From contig NZ_LMQN01000012.1 in the NCBI RefSeq assembly GCF_001425355.1, positions 413,510 through 477,509 on the forward strand: DNA of 64,000 bases. Reading direction: 5' to 3'. Both the position numbers and the translations under genes were made by a program. Of the stretch, positions 18,753 through 28,060 are shown in pieces. The notes below the pieces were generated by a model that saw nothing but the letters and a program-made list of their open reading frames with translations, was not told the DNA's origin and did not search any database. Source of the stretch: Chryseobacterium sp. Leaf405 (lineage in GTDB: Bacteria; Bacteroidota; Bacteroidia; Flavobacteriales; Weeksellaceae). The number at the start of each line of letters is the position of its first letter. Position 1 is the stretch's first letter.

Positions 18753-21700
18753 ATGAAAAAAGTAAAGATTGTATTGGGAATGTTGTTTTTAAGCTTCGGA
18801 ACACTGGCTTATGCGCAAACGACTCAGGCTTCGATTGTAGGAAAAATTACCGGTGTCGGGAATACTGCTCAGGAAAAGGTGAAAGTGACGATTATCAACG
18901 AATCTACAGGTTTTAAAACCGAAACGGAGACCAATTCAAAAGGGGAATATATTTTCAAAGAAATCCCTTTGGGAGGACCTTATACAGTGATTGTAAATGA
19001 TGAAAAAAAAGAGGGATATAGTGTCAACTTTGGAGATCAGGTTACGGTAAACGTAGATTTGGGAAAAGAGAAAACCATTGAAGAAGTTGTAGTCGTAGGG
19101 AACCTTAAAAATAAAATAGGAAACCTAGGAGCAGCAACTGCAATTACCACTAAAAACATTGGAATTTTACCGGTAAATGGAAGAAATTTTACCAACCTAA
19201 CAGATTTATCTCCTTTAAGTGGTAAAAATGGAAGTATTTCCGGTCAGCTAGGTTCTTCTACCAACTTTACAATAGACGGAATGACAGCGAAAAACCCAAC
19301 TTCTGCAGGTTCTACCACGAGCCGAAGCGGTGCACCTTTTTCGATTTCTATTGAAGCAGTTCGCGAATTTAAAGTAACAACCAATCAATACGATGTTACA
19401 TTGGGGAGAAGCGGTGGTGGAACAGTAAGTGCCGTAACAAAATCAGGTACCAATAAATTTTCGGGAAGTGCCTGGGAATATTTAAGAACCAACTGGCTTT
19501 CCAGCAAATATGACATCAGAGGAAACAAAATCAATAATGATTTCTCTACTTCTCAGTTTGGTTTTTCTTTGGGAGGACCAATTATTAAAAACAAATTACA
19601 CTTCTTCATGGCTTGGGATCATCAGTTGGATTCCCGACCGTTGCAGATTGCCGATATCAGATCGCATGAAGATGAGGTGAGATTAAACACCACAACCGCT
19701 ACTTTAAATAAATTCTTAGATATTGCGAGAGCAAAATATGGAGTTGGAAACACGCAGCAGTTTGGAAGTTTCGATAAAGTAAGAAATTCTGATGCCGGAT
19801 TTTTACGTTTAGACTGGCAGATTAATGATAAAAACTTATTGACATTAAGAAACAATTTCACTTACGATTTAAATAAAAACGGATTACAAGATAATACGGC
19901 AATTAATGCATTTGAATCTTATGGGAACGATAAGAACCTTGACAATAGTTTACTATTAACTTTGAGATCGAACGTAAAGCCTAATATCACAAACGAATTA
20001 AAAGCTCAATATCTTTATACTTTTCAGAACAGTTATCAGAATGATGAATTGGGGCACGCAGTTCCCAGAGCTATTGTTGAGAACATTGTTTCTACTATTG
20101 ATGGAGCTGGTAAAGCAACAAATATCCAGATCGGAGGTCACCGTTTTGGGCAGGAAAGTTTTAAAAATAATGTTTTCCAGCTTGTTGATAATTTATACTA
20201 CAATACAGATAAAATTAAATACACTTTTGGAGCAGATTTAATGTACACCATGGCAAAATCTATCTACGGAAGTGAGGTAAACGGAAGATTCCATTTCAGA
20301 GAAAACCCTACGGTGAACGGCGGCGATAACTTGTTTAACTTTAATAATCTTATTTCCAACAGATTCTACAGAGAGGTTCCGTTGGTAGCAGATCCGTCTG
20401 TAAAATCAAATATATGGAATATTGGTCTGTACGGTCAGATTCAGACTAAAATTGCAAGAGGTTTAGATTTAATGGCTGGTTTAAGATTAGATTACGGAGG
20501 ATATCCAAAAGCAGAATTCAATCAGAAATTGTTTGACGAAATGGGAATCAGAACAGATAATCAGATCAAATCATTTATTATTCAGCCAAGATTTCAGTTC
20601 GAATGGAATATGAATGAAGCAAACAAAGATTTCCTGAAATTCGGAGCCGGTATTTTCTCTTCTGATATTAATAATTATATGGTAATCAATAATTTGGTAT
20701 TTGACGGAAGACACTTAGCAACAGTTGATGTCAATCCTTCGCAAATTGGCTTGACACCTGATTTTAATAGCTACAGAAATGATTACGGAACGGTTCCTAC
20801 TTTATCTCAATACCAGCTTCCTACAATTAATTATACCGGAGAAGATGCAAAAATTCCAATTGTTTATAAAGCAAATATCTCTTACACGCATTTCTTCAAC
20901 GAAAGATTCAGGGCGGGACTTGCGGGATATATGACATTGGGAAGAAACAACTATTTCTATTACGACAGAAATATGAGAAAGGATCCTTTCTTTACGTTAG
21001 ATGCTGAAGGTGGAAGGGGAGTTTTCGTTCCCGCTAATTCGATAAATACGAGTAGTGGTGTAATGAATTGGAAAGACGGAAGAATTAACCAGAATTTCGG
21101 AAGAGTTTTAGAACTCGTAAGTGACGGAAAAGTTGATCAGTTCTCGTTTGTTGTTGATACAAGCTACCGTTACTGGAAAGATGGAGAAATTACAGCAAGT
21201 TACACTTGGTCCGACATTAAAGACAATACCTCTTATAACGGGAACGTAGCCAATTCAGCGACATTATCCACTTTAGTTGAAAGTGATCCTCGAAATCTGA
21301 AAATGACGTACTCTGATAATCAGTTCAGAAACAAAGTTGTATTATACGGAAACTCACCGACAATTGCAGGATTTACATTAGGATTAAGATATTCAGGGAT
21401 TGGAGGAACTCGTTTCTCTCTGACTTCGGGTGGAAACGTAAACGGAGACTTCGTTGATACTAATGACTTGGCTTACATTTTCCCGAATCTTACCCAAACT
21501 TTAATCGACAATCCTGAAGTGGGAAGCGCATTGAAAAATTATATTACTGATTATAATAATAAAATTGCAGAAAGAAACGGTGGAAAGAACGGATTCTACG
21601 GAGTCTGGGATGTTCGCATTGCAAAGAAAATCAAGTTTGAAAAAATTGGAGCGTTTGAACTTTCCGTGGATATTTTCAACGTGGCAAATTTATTGAACAG

Positions 21701-21863
21701 AGAGTGGGGAGTTAATAAGTCTTACAACAATATGTCTCTTTACAGAATTTCAGGGTTTGATCCGGTTACAAAAAAGCTGACTTACAATCTGAATACGGGA
21801 GGTCTTGCGCCATTAACAGGAAATCCTTATCAAATCCAGATTGGGGCAAAATATTCATTCTAA
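18753..21863 (+). CDS. Oar-like TonB-dependent receptor with carboxypeptidase-regulatory N-domain
   Basis: Outer-membrane active transporter of 1036 residues. It has a signal peptide (to about AYAQ at 22), a CarboxypepD-regulatory-like beta-sandwich (about 26-115) and a plug domain that includes LPVNGRNFTNLTDLSPLSG and the variable loop region. A 22-strand-type barrel follows, ending in an aromatic residue (IGAKYSF). The layout is that of Oar-like receptors rather than SusC, and no SusD partner follows. The substrate is unknown. The next gene, 142 nt downstream, is a secreted glycerophosphodiester phosphodiesterase. The two may act on the same phosphodiester nutrient, but a hairpin lies between them, so co-transcription is uncertain. 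Confidence 0.9.
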   Translation: MKKVKIVLGMLFLSFGTLAYAQTTQASIVGKITGVGNTAQEKVKVTIINESTGFKTETETNSKGEYIFKEIPLGGPYTVIVNDEKKEGYSVNFGDQVTVNVDLGKEKTIEEVVVVGNLKNKIGNLGAATAITTKNIGILPVNGRNFTNLTDLSPLSGKNGSISGQLGSSTNFTIDGMTAKNPTSAGSTTSRSGAPFSISIEAVREFKVTTNQYDVTLGRSGGGTVSAVTKSGTNKFSGSAWEYLRTNWLSSKYDIRGNKINNDFSTSQFGFSLGGPIIKNKLHFFMAWDHQLDSRPLQIADIRSHEDEVRLNTTTATLNKFLDIARAKYGVGNTQQFGSFDKVRNSDAGFLRLDWQINDKNLLTLRNNFTYDLNKNGLQDNTAINAFESYGNDKNLDNSLLLTLRSNVKPNITNELKAQYLYTFQNSYQNDELGHAVPRAIVENIVSTIDGAGKATNIQIGGHRFGQESFKNNVFQLVDNLYYNTDKIKYTFGADLMYTMAKSIYGSEVNGRFHFRENPTVNGGDNLFNFNNLISNRFYREVPLVADPSVKSNIWNIGLYGQIQTKIARGLDLMAGLRLDYGGYPKAEFNQKLFDEMGIRTDNQIKSFIIQPRFQFEWNMNEANKDFLKFGAGIFSSDINNYMVINNLVFDGRHLATVDVNPSQIGLTPDFNSYRNDYGTVPTLSQYQLPTINYTGEDAKIPIVYKANISYTHFFNERFRAGLAGYMTLGRNNYFYYDRNMRKDPFFTLDAEGGRGVFVPANSINTSSGVMNWKDGRINQNFGRVLELVSDGKVDQFSFVVDTSYRYWKDGEITASYTWSDIKDNTSYNGNVANSATLSTLVESDPRNLKMTYSDNQFRNKVVLYGNSPTIAGFTLGLRYSGIGGTRFSLTSGGNVNGDFVDTNDLAYIFPNLTQTLIDNPEVGSALKNYITDYNNKIAERNGGKNGFYGVWDVRIAKKIKFEKIGAFELSVDIFNVANLLNREWGVNKSYNNMSLYRISGFDPVTKKLTYNLNTGGLAPLTGNPYQIQIGAKYSF

Positions 21864-21876
21864 AAATGTGAAATGT

Positions 21877-21939
21877 GAATGGTCAATTGTGAATTAGCTT
21901 GTAATTAACAATTCACTTGCAAAGCAAAATTGACCATTC
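21877..21939. repeat. nested palindrome downstream of the receptor gene
   Basis: A 12-bp inverted repeat (21877-21888 with 21928-21939) encloses a 7-bp one (21889-21895 with 21910-21916). The right arm carries an 11-nt bulge. The words GTGAATT and GGTCAATT recur within it. It may act as a terminator for the receptor gene, but no T-run follows. Confidence 0.7.
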
Positions 21940-22005
21940 ATCTTAATTTTAATTACCTTTATCTAAAAGTTGAAAAGCTTTTGATTTAAATATCTAATTT
22001 ATATT

Positions 22006-22752
22006 ATGAAAAAAATTATCTTAGGGTTAGCAGTTTTAAGCACAGTTATCATGAAGGCACAAACCCAGATTATTGCCCACAGAGGATATTGGCAAAGCCA
22101 GCCTCCAACCACGGAAAATTCATTAAAGTCATTGGAAAATGCACAGAATTTGAAGATTTACGGTTCAGAATTCGATGTGAGAATGACGAAAGACGGTGTT
22201 TTGGTGATCAATCATGACGAGCATCACGCGAAAATGGAAATTTCTGAAACTGATTTCAAGGAATTGGAAAAAGTAAAATTATCCAACGGTGAAGATTTTC
22301 CTACGTTGAAAGCTTATTTGAAGCAAGGAAAAAAAGACAAATCATTAAAACTGATTGTTGAAATAAAACCTGATAAAACAAAGGAAAAAGAAGACGAGTT
22401 AACAGCAAAAACGATCAAAATGATCAAAGATATGAAGCTGGAATCTCAAAGTGAATTTATTTCTTTCAGCTTAAATATCTGTAAAGAAATTAAAAAATTA
22501 GCACCGACTTTTAAAGTTCAGTACTTAAAAGGAGAATTATCTCCGCAGCAAATCAAGGATGAAGGTTTGGACGGAATTGATTATCATTACAGCATCTTCC
22601 AGAAAAATCCAACATGGATTGCTGATGCAAAAGCTTTGGGATTAATCACAAATGCATGGACAGTAAATGATGTTGTAATTTCAGATGAATTGAAAGCGCA
22701 AGGAATCGGATTTATTACCACTAACATTCCGGATCAATTGAAAAATAAGTAA
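22006..22752 (+). CDS. glycerophosphodiester phosphodiesterase
   Basis: Hydrolyses glycerophosphodiesters to an alcohol and glycerol 3-phosphate. The 248-residue protein has a likely signal peptide (MKKIILGLAVLSTVIMKAQ). The GDPD signature follows: AHRGYW with His25-Arg26, TTENS, then EFDVRMTKDGVLVINHDEH, which holds the metal-binding and catalytic acid/His residues. The C-terminus contains the typical NAWTVND. Export fits a role in degrading phospholipid head groups outside the inner membrane. It follows the TonB-dependent receptor on the same strand, and a terminator follows it. Confidence 0.92.
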   Translation: MKKIILGLAVLSTVIMKAQTQIIAHRGYWQSQPPTTENSLKSLENAQNLKIYGSEFDVRMTKDGVLVINHDEHHAKMEISETDFKELEKVKLSNGEDFPTLKAYLKQGKKDKSLKLIVEIKPDKTKEKEDELTAKTIKMIKDMKLESQSEFISFSLNICKEIKKLAPTFKVQYLKGELSPQQIKDEGLDGIDYHYSIFQKNPTWIADAKALGLITNAWTVNDVVISDELKAQGIGFITTNIPDQLKNK

Positions 22753-22777
22753 TATTTCTTTACGGAATAATTATATA

Positions 22778-22812
22778 AACCTGTTTCGAAAGAGACAGGT
22801 TTTTGTTTTTTT
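22778..22812 (+). terminator. terminator after the GDPD gene
   Basis: A 10-bp stem with one G-U pair (22778-22787 with 22792-22801, loop GAAA) is followed by a T-rich run. Confidence 0.85.
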
Positions 22813-22902
22813 CTATGATAATTTTACTGATAAATAATGTCGGAATTCTGTTTTTAAAAATGATCTTTTCGTAAGTTTGTAATACATAAAAATTCAATTA
22901 AA

Positions 22903-23616
22903 ATGAATATAAACGGGAAAAATGCCATCATCACAGGTGGTGGAAGAGGTTTAGGAAAAGCGGTTGCTTTGGCGCTGGCAAATGAAGGCGTAAATGTGGG
23001 GATTACAGGTCGAAATGAAGAAAACCTTAAAATGACAGTCGAGGAAATTAAGAATCTTGGTGTACATGCTGTATATGCGGTTTTTTCTGTTGATAACGAA
23101 ATTCAGGTGAAGGCGGGAATAGAATCTTTAGCCGAGCAATTAGGCGGAGTTGATATTCTGATTAATAATGCCGGCATCGGTGACTTCGGGTCAATTGAAG
23201 AAATGTCTTCCGAGACTTGGGAGCAAGTCATAAAAACCAATCTTTTCGGAGTATATTATGCCGCAAAAGCGGTGCATCCTTTCATGAAAGCAAAGGGTGA
23301 AGGTGATATTGTAAATGTAGCATCAACAGCCGGTTTGAAAGGTGGGCCGAATATGTCGGCTTATGCAGCCTCAAAAGCAGCAGTTGTTTCATTATCACAA
23401 TCGATGATGGCAGAATGGAGAAAACAAAATATCCGAGTAATTACATTAACGCCAAGTACAATTGCTTCTGATATGTCGATTCAGGGAGGTCTGACAGACG
23501 GAAATCCTGAAACTGTTCTTCAGCCGGAAGATTTCGCAGAATGGGTAAGAGATATTCTGAAAATGAATAGAAGAGCTTTAATTGCCAACGGTTCTATTTT
23601 CTCTACAAATCCATAA
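22903..23616 (+). CDS. short-chain dehydrogenase/reductase, FabG-like
   Basis: NAD(P)-dependent oxidoreductase of 237 residues with a Rossmann fold. The cofactor-binding TGGGRGLG is at 11-18, NNAG at about 87-90, and the catalytic YxxxK is Y154-AAS-K158 with its Ser upstream. The family includes 3-oxoacyl-ACP reductase, and the gene is often labelled that way. It is not next to fatty-acid synthesis genes here, so the true substrate is open. It is a single-gene unit; TAAGTTTG at 22872-22879 is a candidate -7 box. Confidence 0.85.
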   Translation: MNINGKNAIITGGGRGLGKAVALALANEGVNVGITGRNEENLKMTVEEIKNLGVHAVYAVFSVDNEIQVKAGIESLAEQLGGVDILINNAGIGDFGSIEEMSSETWEQVIKTNLFGVYYAAKAVHPFMKAKGEGDIVNVASTAGLKGGPNMSAYAASKAAVVSLSQSMMAEWRKQNIRVITLTPSTIASDMSIQGGLTDGNPETVLQPEDFAEWVRDILKMNRRALIANGSIFSTNP

Positions 23617-23705
23617 AATAGAAGCTAGAAACTAGATGTTAGAAATTAGTTTTTTAGAACTATCAAAATAATGGCGGACTTCGGTTCGCTTTTTTTGGTT
23701 TAATC

Positions 23706-23741
23706 CGTCATTGCGAGGAGCGAAGCGACGAAGCAATCTCA
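23706..23741. repeat. REP-like palindrome
   Basis: Contains GTCATTGCGAGGAGCGAAGC continuing to GACGAAGCAATCTCA. The ends ATTGC and GCAAT pair, and the inner GCGAGGAGCG/CGAAGCGACG segments form an imperfect stem. Near-identical palindromes are well known as high-copy intergenic repeats in several bacterial groups. This is the only copy I found in the window. Confidence 0.7.
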
Positions 23742-23790
23742 ATAAAATTTTTAACCTTTAAGATTTTTTCAGGAAAACAAAACATCAACT

Positions 23791-23832
23791 CTTTGCTGAG
23801 TGAAACGCCTTTGCGAATGAAAAATATGCAGA
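23791..23832 (+). repeat. dispersed repeat family B, shortened copy
   Basis: CTTTGCTGAGTGAAA joins directly to CGCCTTTGCGAATGAAAAAT and ATGCAGA. The full copy at 59463-59529 has an extra 20-odd bases in the middle, including TCGAAGATTCGAC, so this copy carries an internal deletion. Confidence 0.65.
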
Positions 23833-23934
23833 ACAATATTAGAAAAAAACCTTGGGCACTTTGTGTTAAAAACAAAAGAACAATATTTCAATGAAATCAA
23901 AAAAGTAGTTTTATTTTTGCAACAAATTATTCAC

Positions 23935-24762
23935 ATGCAAAATTATTTAGAATTCGATTTCAGAATTTCTCCGCTTCAGCCCTGGAGTGATATATTGATG
24001 GCAGAGCTTATTGAGATAGGTTTCGACAGTTTCACAGAAGAATTGGAAGGTATTTTAGGATATATTCAGAAAGATCTTTTTAACGAAGAAGACTTGAAAG
24101 CGTTGCCGCTTTTTCAAAATGAAGAGGTGAAAATCGAATATTCTTTCAAAGAAATGCCAAACATCAACTGGAACGAAGAATGGGAAAAGAATTTCGAGCC
24201 AATTAATATTGATGATAAAGTTTTGATAAGGGCAGAATTTCATGAATCTGTTGAAGGAATGCACGAAATTATCATTCAGCCAAAAATGTCTTTTGGAACG
24301 GGGCATCATCCGACGACACATTTGATGATCCAGCAAATGATGGATATTGATTTCAATGGCAAAAAAGTCTTAGATATGGGTTGTGGAACTTCGGTATTGG
24401 CGATTTACGCAAAACAAATCGGAGCCGGAGCTACCAAAGCAATTGATATCGACGAATGGTCGGTTGAAAATTCGAAAGAAAATGCCGTAAGAAATGGAGT
24501 AGAACTTGATATTGAATTGGGAACTGCAGAAAATTTAGGCAAAGAAAATTATGATATTATTTTAGCAAATATCAATAGAAATATTTTGATTTCAGATATT
24601 CCGACGTACGTTTCTGTATTAAATGAAGGTGGAAAATTATTACTTTCAGGATTGTGTTTCTTTGATGTGGATGATATTTTAGAGGTTTGTAAAGAGAATA
24701 ATTTAGAACTGAAAAAGAAATTGCAGCGTGAAGAATGGGTAAGTTTGTTGCTTGAAAAATAA
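23935..24762 (+). CDS. prmA: ribosomal protein L11 methyltransferase
   Basis: SAM-dependent enzyme that trimethylates ribosomal protein L11. From this ATG the protein is 275 residues (MQNYLEFDFRISPLQPWSDI...), the usual length in Bacteroidota. A GTG 72 nt upstream is in frame, but it lies before the candidate -7 box, so I reject it. The PrmA substrate region is followed by motif I LDMGCGTSVLAI at about 144-155 and by the catalytic-loop motif LANINRNIL. A gene for a small secreted protein follows 18 nt after its stop, so the two are probably co-transcribed. Confidence 0.93.
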   Translation: MQNYLEFDFRISPLQPWSDILMAELIEIGFDSFTEELEGILGYIQKDLFNEEDLKALPLFQNEEVKIEYSFKEMPNINWNEEWEKNFEPINIDDKVLIRAEFHESVEGMHEIIIQPKMSFGTGHHPTTHLMIQQMMDIDFNGKKVLDMGCGTSVLAIYAKQIGAGATKAIDIDEWSVENSKENAVRNGVELDIELGTAENLGKENYDIILANINRNILISDIPTYVSVLNEGGKLLLSGLCFFDVDDILEVCKENNLELKKKLQREEWVSLLLEK

Positions 24763-24780
24763 ACATTGCAAAATATTAAT

Positions 24781-25626
24781 ATGAAAACCTTATTCACCGT
24801 TTTATTTTTATTCACTGTTCAGCTACTTTCTGCACAGGAAGAAGATGATGTTTATGCCAACGGAGTTTTCAGTTTTGAAGAAAATAAAATTCAGAAAATA
24901 TTTACCGACCACACGAGAATCCGACAATCACCAAACGTCAGTGCTCAAATTTTGGATTCTTTGCAAACCAATCAGCAGGTTTTAATTCTTAAAAAAGATG
25001 AAAAGATCCTAAAATTGGGCGAAAGAAAAGCTAATTGGTATAAAATATCATATCAGAAAGGCGATAAAACTTCTGAAGGCTACATTTGGGGTGGAAATCT
25101 CGCTGTTGAATACAAAAATAAAAATGGTTATGATTTTCTTTTCGGTTTAACGAAAACGATCAATAAAAAAGATAAAGAATATCCTGATATTATCATCCAG
25201 CAAAATATTGCAGCAATAAAAGCTGTAGAAGGAAATACTTTGATTGATGAGGTTTCTTTTGAAACGGGTTCCGGTGAAAGTTTAAGCTACGGAACTTTTA
25301 CTATTGAAAGCAATCATAAACTTCAAAACGTGGAATTAACCTTAAAGGCGGTAGTTTCCGGTGAAGCGTGCGGAATTGCAAGTTATGATCAATATGTTTT
25401 GTTTAAAGATAAAAAACTGATTGTGCTTCCGCAATTAATGAACGTTGGCGATGCTGATATTTATCATCACAGCGAAGAATTTATTTTTCCAAATGACAAA
25501 GGCGGAATTCCCAACACTTTTATTTTTAAAATGGAAGAAATGGAAAAAGATGATCGTGACAGAGAAAAGAAAAAACGAGCTTTAAAAACATATATTTGGA
25601 ATGGAAATTCTTATAAGCTGAAATAA
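24781..25626 (+). CDS. exported SH3-like domain protein, function unknown
   Basis: A 281-residue protein with a signal peptide (MKTLFTVLFLFTVQLLSAQ). Residues about 40-100 form a bacterial SH3-like module: TRIRQSPNVSAQILDSLQ, then a WYKI strand and EGYIWGGNL. Such modules often bind cell-wall peptides or scaffold other exported proteins. The rest is not recognised; it ends in a charged helix (MEEMEKDDRDREKKKRA). The ATG is 18 nt after prmA, which suggests co-transcription without implying a related job. It converges on the amidohydrolase gene across a shared terminator. Confidence 0.7.
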   Translation: MKTLFTVLFLFTVQLLSAQEEDDVYANGVFSFEENKIQKIFTDHTRIRQSPNVSAQILDSLQTNQQVLILKKDEKILKLGERKANWYKISYQKGDKTSEGYIWGGNLAVEYKNKNGYDFLFGLTKTINKKDKEYPDIIIQQNIAAIKAVEGNTLIDEVSFETGSGESLSYGTFTIESNHKLQNVELTLKAVVSGEACGIASYDQYVLFKDKKLIVLPQLMNVGDADIYHHSEEFIFPNDKGGIPNTFIFKMEEMEKDDRDREKKKRALKTYIWNGNSYKLK

Positions 25627-25645
25627 CAATTTTCAACAATAAATT

Positions 25646-25678
25646 AAAAAACCACTGTATTATTTACGGTGGTTTTTT
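25646..25678. terminator. bidirectional terminator
   Basis: A 14-bp stem with one mismatch (25646-25659 with 25665-25678) lies between two convergent genes. It overlaps the last codons of the amidohydrolase and has A/T runs on both sides. Confidence 0.85.
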
Positions 25679-27197
25679 AATTGATAAATTCATCGATTTT
25701 TATTTTTCTGTTTTCATTATTTGCAGCTTCTATAGCTTTCAAAATAGCTTTAATCTTGTTTTTATCAATCATATATCGATTAGAAAATACGTATTCAATA
25801 GTTTTTGTGTTTTTAATATCTTCTAACGGATTTTTTGTCAGTAATACTAAATCTGAATGATAACCGATTTTAATTTTTCCCGTGTTCGTTTTCATCCAGT
25901 TGCTTGGTGCAACAGTTGCCGAATACAGAACTTGTGCATTTGTAAGTCCGGATTTAGATAAAGATTCCATTTCGTCGTGAAGTGAAAAACCAGGAACAAC
26001 GGTAGCTACATTAGCATCTGTACCAGCCATTATAGTGACTTTATTTTCCACTAATGCTTTTGTCATAATATGGATTGCTTCTGCATAGGTTTTCCAGAAA
26101 GTCAGTGATAATTTTTTTGCATCAGGTTCATTTTTACCATCATATTCATATCCATTTTTACCGGGCAACCAACCTAATTTATATAATGTTGTTCCTTCAA
26201 TAATTTTTGGATTGACATATTTTAATTCTATTTCTTTCAATTTAGATTTTAAGTCAAATCTTTGGTGCAAAAAACTTTCACATAACCAAATAGTCGAAGT
26301 AACGCTAATGTTATTCTCTTTTAGTTTTTTTGCAATTTGTTCTGAATGCGCTTTTAAATAATTGAGATATTCTTCAGGATTTTTAGCTACTGATTTTCCA
26401 AAATCATCAATCGTTTTTACGGTTATTTCTTCAATATGAGCTACTTCATTCTGCCCTGATGTGTAAACTGTTTCCAAATTAACTAATGGAAGATGTCCAA
26501 TGACGGGAATGTTGTTTTGTTTGGCAATCGCTATTGTAGTTTTAAACATTTCGGGGTTTACAAAACCGTACATTTTCACGGCATCATAACCTTGATCTTT
26601 TATCTTTTTTATCGATTTAGCAGCATCACTTTTAGTTGAATAGTTAATGGATTGCCTTGTCCAGCTATAATAATATCCAGCCACTCCGCTTTCGCTGAAT
26701 ATAGGAGGTGATGCAACGAATAGCCTTGGACCGATGGCATTATGTTGTATCTCTTTTTTCCAATCCAATGAAATTGGCCTTCCTGCCATTTCTCTTACGG
26801 AGGTAACGCCATTGACTAAATATAAAAATAAATCGTTTTTACTTTCTTTTAGATGAACGTGAGAATCTATAAACCCGGGAATCAGATATTTGCCTGTTCC
26901 ATCGATAACGGTAAAATTATTGTCTAAAAGTTGATGTTTTCCTAAAGTAATAATTTTACCATTTTTGATAATTACATCTTGGCTTTTGATAAAATGGGTA
27001 CAATCTTCTGAAAGTATATTGGCGTTTTTTATTTGAATAATGTCGGAGGGTTTTACAATGGATGTAATATCAATCACCTTGGTTGATTGACCTAAAACCT
27101 TATTTAATTCATTATCTGCCCATATGAAGATGCCAATAAAAATACCTGATACTATCATAACTGCACATAACAATCTCTTAAACCATCTGCTTTTCAT
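25677..27197 (-). CDS. membrane-anchored amidohydrolase family protein
   Basis: Metal-dependent hydrolase of 506 residues, resembling imidazolonepropionase-like amidohydrolases. An N-terminal hydrophobic segment (about residues 9-27) anchors or exports it. The small beta-sandwich (ILSEDCTHFIKSQDVIIKNG) precedes the barrel. The metal motif is HVH in GFIDSHVHLKES, then KMYGFV with the bridging-lysine position, VIGHLPL, VAHIEEI and AGTDANV with the catalytic Asp. The substrate cannot be read from sequence; relatives act on cyclic amides and peptides. A LytTR regulator gene lies 104 nt upstream on the same strand and may control it. Confidence 0.83.
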   Translation of the reverse strand: MKSRWFKRLLCAVMIVSGIFIGIFIWADNELNKVLGQSTKVIDITSIVKPSDIIQIKNANILSEDCTHFIKSQDVIIKNGKIITLGKHQLLDNNFTVIDGTGKYLIPGFIDSHVHLKESKNDLFLYLVNGVTSVREMAGRPISLDWKKEIQHNAIGPRLFVASPPIFSESGVAGYYYSWTRQSINYSTKSDAAKSIKKIKDQGYDAVKMYGFVNPEMFKTTIAIAKQNNIPVIGHLPLVNLETVYTSGQNEVAHIEEITVKTIDDFGKSVAKNPEEYLNYLKAHSEQIAKKLKENNISVTSTIWLCESFLHQRFDLKSKLKEIELKYVNPKIIEGTTLYKLGWLPGKNGYEYDGKNEPDAKKLSLTFWKTYAEAIHIMTKALVENKVTIMAGTDANVATVVPGFSLHDEMESLSKSGLTNAQVLYSATVAPSNWMKTNTGKIKIGYHSDLVLLTKNPLEDIKNTKTIEYVFSNRYMIDKNKIKAILKAIEAANNENRKIKIDEFIN

Positions 27198-27301
27198 AAA
27201 TTAATTATTTTGATTTATGATGCGAAAATAAAGGCAAATCAGCCCTCAATCATTATGTGATGCATGTTTAGGTACCAAATGTAGGGTTTTAGGGATGAAA
27301 A

Positions 27302-28060
27302 TTATAAAGACAATAGATGCTCCCTGTAATTTTTAGAAACTGGAAGTTCAATTTGAGTAAGAGAAATGGTATCCTGATTTTTCCAAGCCTTGAAATGGGA
27401 TGGATTTATTAAATGTGAACGATGGATTTGAATCAAAAAGTCAAAATCATTCTGAATTTTTTTAAGCGTACTGCGAATTAGTTTTGTTTTTAATTGATGC
27501 CCATCTAAAAAGAAAATTTCAACATAATTTTGTGCATTTGAAACACAGATTAAGTCAGATTTTCTTATTTTTAAAATATCTAATTTATTTTCTCCTCTAA
27601 TAATGATGTCATCATTTTCGGGTAAAATATTTTCAATTTTAGCAGGAATTAGTTTTACAACATATATCCTTGCCAAAATTATGATCGGCGTTGAAATCAA
27701 TGCCAATTTAAGAATGATTATTCTTACAAATTGTAAAAAAATATATCCTCCGTTTAAAACGAATTTATAGTAGGCATAAGTGCTGATTAAAAATAGCAGT
27801 TGAAAAAGTATAATGCTGGCTATTTCAAAACCAATATTCCATTTTGATATTCTTTGATATACCCATTTTTGAAAAATAGCTAATAATGCGTAGCAAAGAA
27901 ATGCAATCATGCTGAATCCTACACTAATAAGGATCCATATTTTAAAGCTTATTGTCCCATCGTCAAAAGGTCTTATGAAAAATGCGAAAATGAAAAGCCA
28001 TATACTGATAAAAAATCCGATTAGTAAATGATTTCTGAGTGATGGGTTTAGTTCTTTCAT
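27302..28060 (-). CDS. membrane LytTR-domain transcription regulator
   Basis: A 252-residue protein. About residues 1-135 carry four predicted membrane helices (for example HLLIGFFISIWLFIFAFFI). Residues about 150-252 form a LytTR DNA-binding domain with the typical YVEIFFLDG, LIQIHRSHLINPSH and LPVSKNYR segments. The family normally contacts DNA as a beta-fold dimer and here would be tethered to the membrane without a separate kinase. It may respond to a signal in the membrane itself. It sits upstream of the amidohydrolase on the same strand. The 270 nt before it, to the tRNAs, contain no gene that I can see. Confidence 0.85.
   Translation of the reverse strand: MKELNPSLRNHLLIGFFISIWLFIFAFFIRPFDDGTISFKIWILISVGFSMIAFLCYALLAIFQKWVYQRISKWNIGFEIASIILFQLLFLISTYAYYKFVLNGGYIFLQFVRIIILKLALISTPIIILARIYVVKLIPAKIENILPENDDIIIRGENKLDILKIRKSDLICVSNAQNYVEIFFLDGHQLKTKLIRSTLKKIQNDFDFLIQIHRSHLINPSHFKAWKNQDTISLTQIELPVSKNYREHLLSL

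Larger units (their letters stand above)
23617..23934. other. gene-free stretch made of repeat fragments
   Basis: About 320 nt with no credible gene. It begins with a short direct-repeat array of the word TAGAAACTAG/TTAGAAATTAG (about 23620-23650). A REP-like palindrome (23706-23741) and a shortened copy of a dispersed repeat (23791-23832) follow. Near its end TATTTTTG at 23912-23919 is a candidate -7 box for prmA. Confidence 0.6.

Noticed and set aside
23863-23934. GTG start giving a 24-residue extension of PrmA
   Set aside because: Overlaps the repeat-rich leader and a TATTTTTG box; the family N-terminus is MQNYLEFDF.
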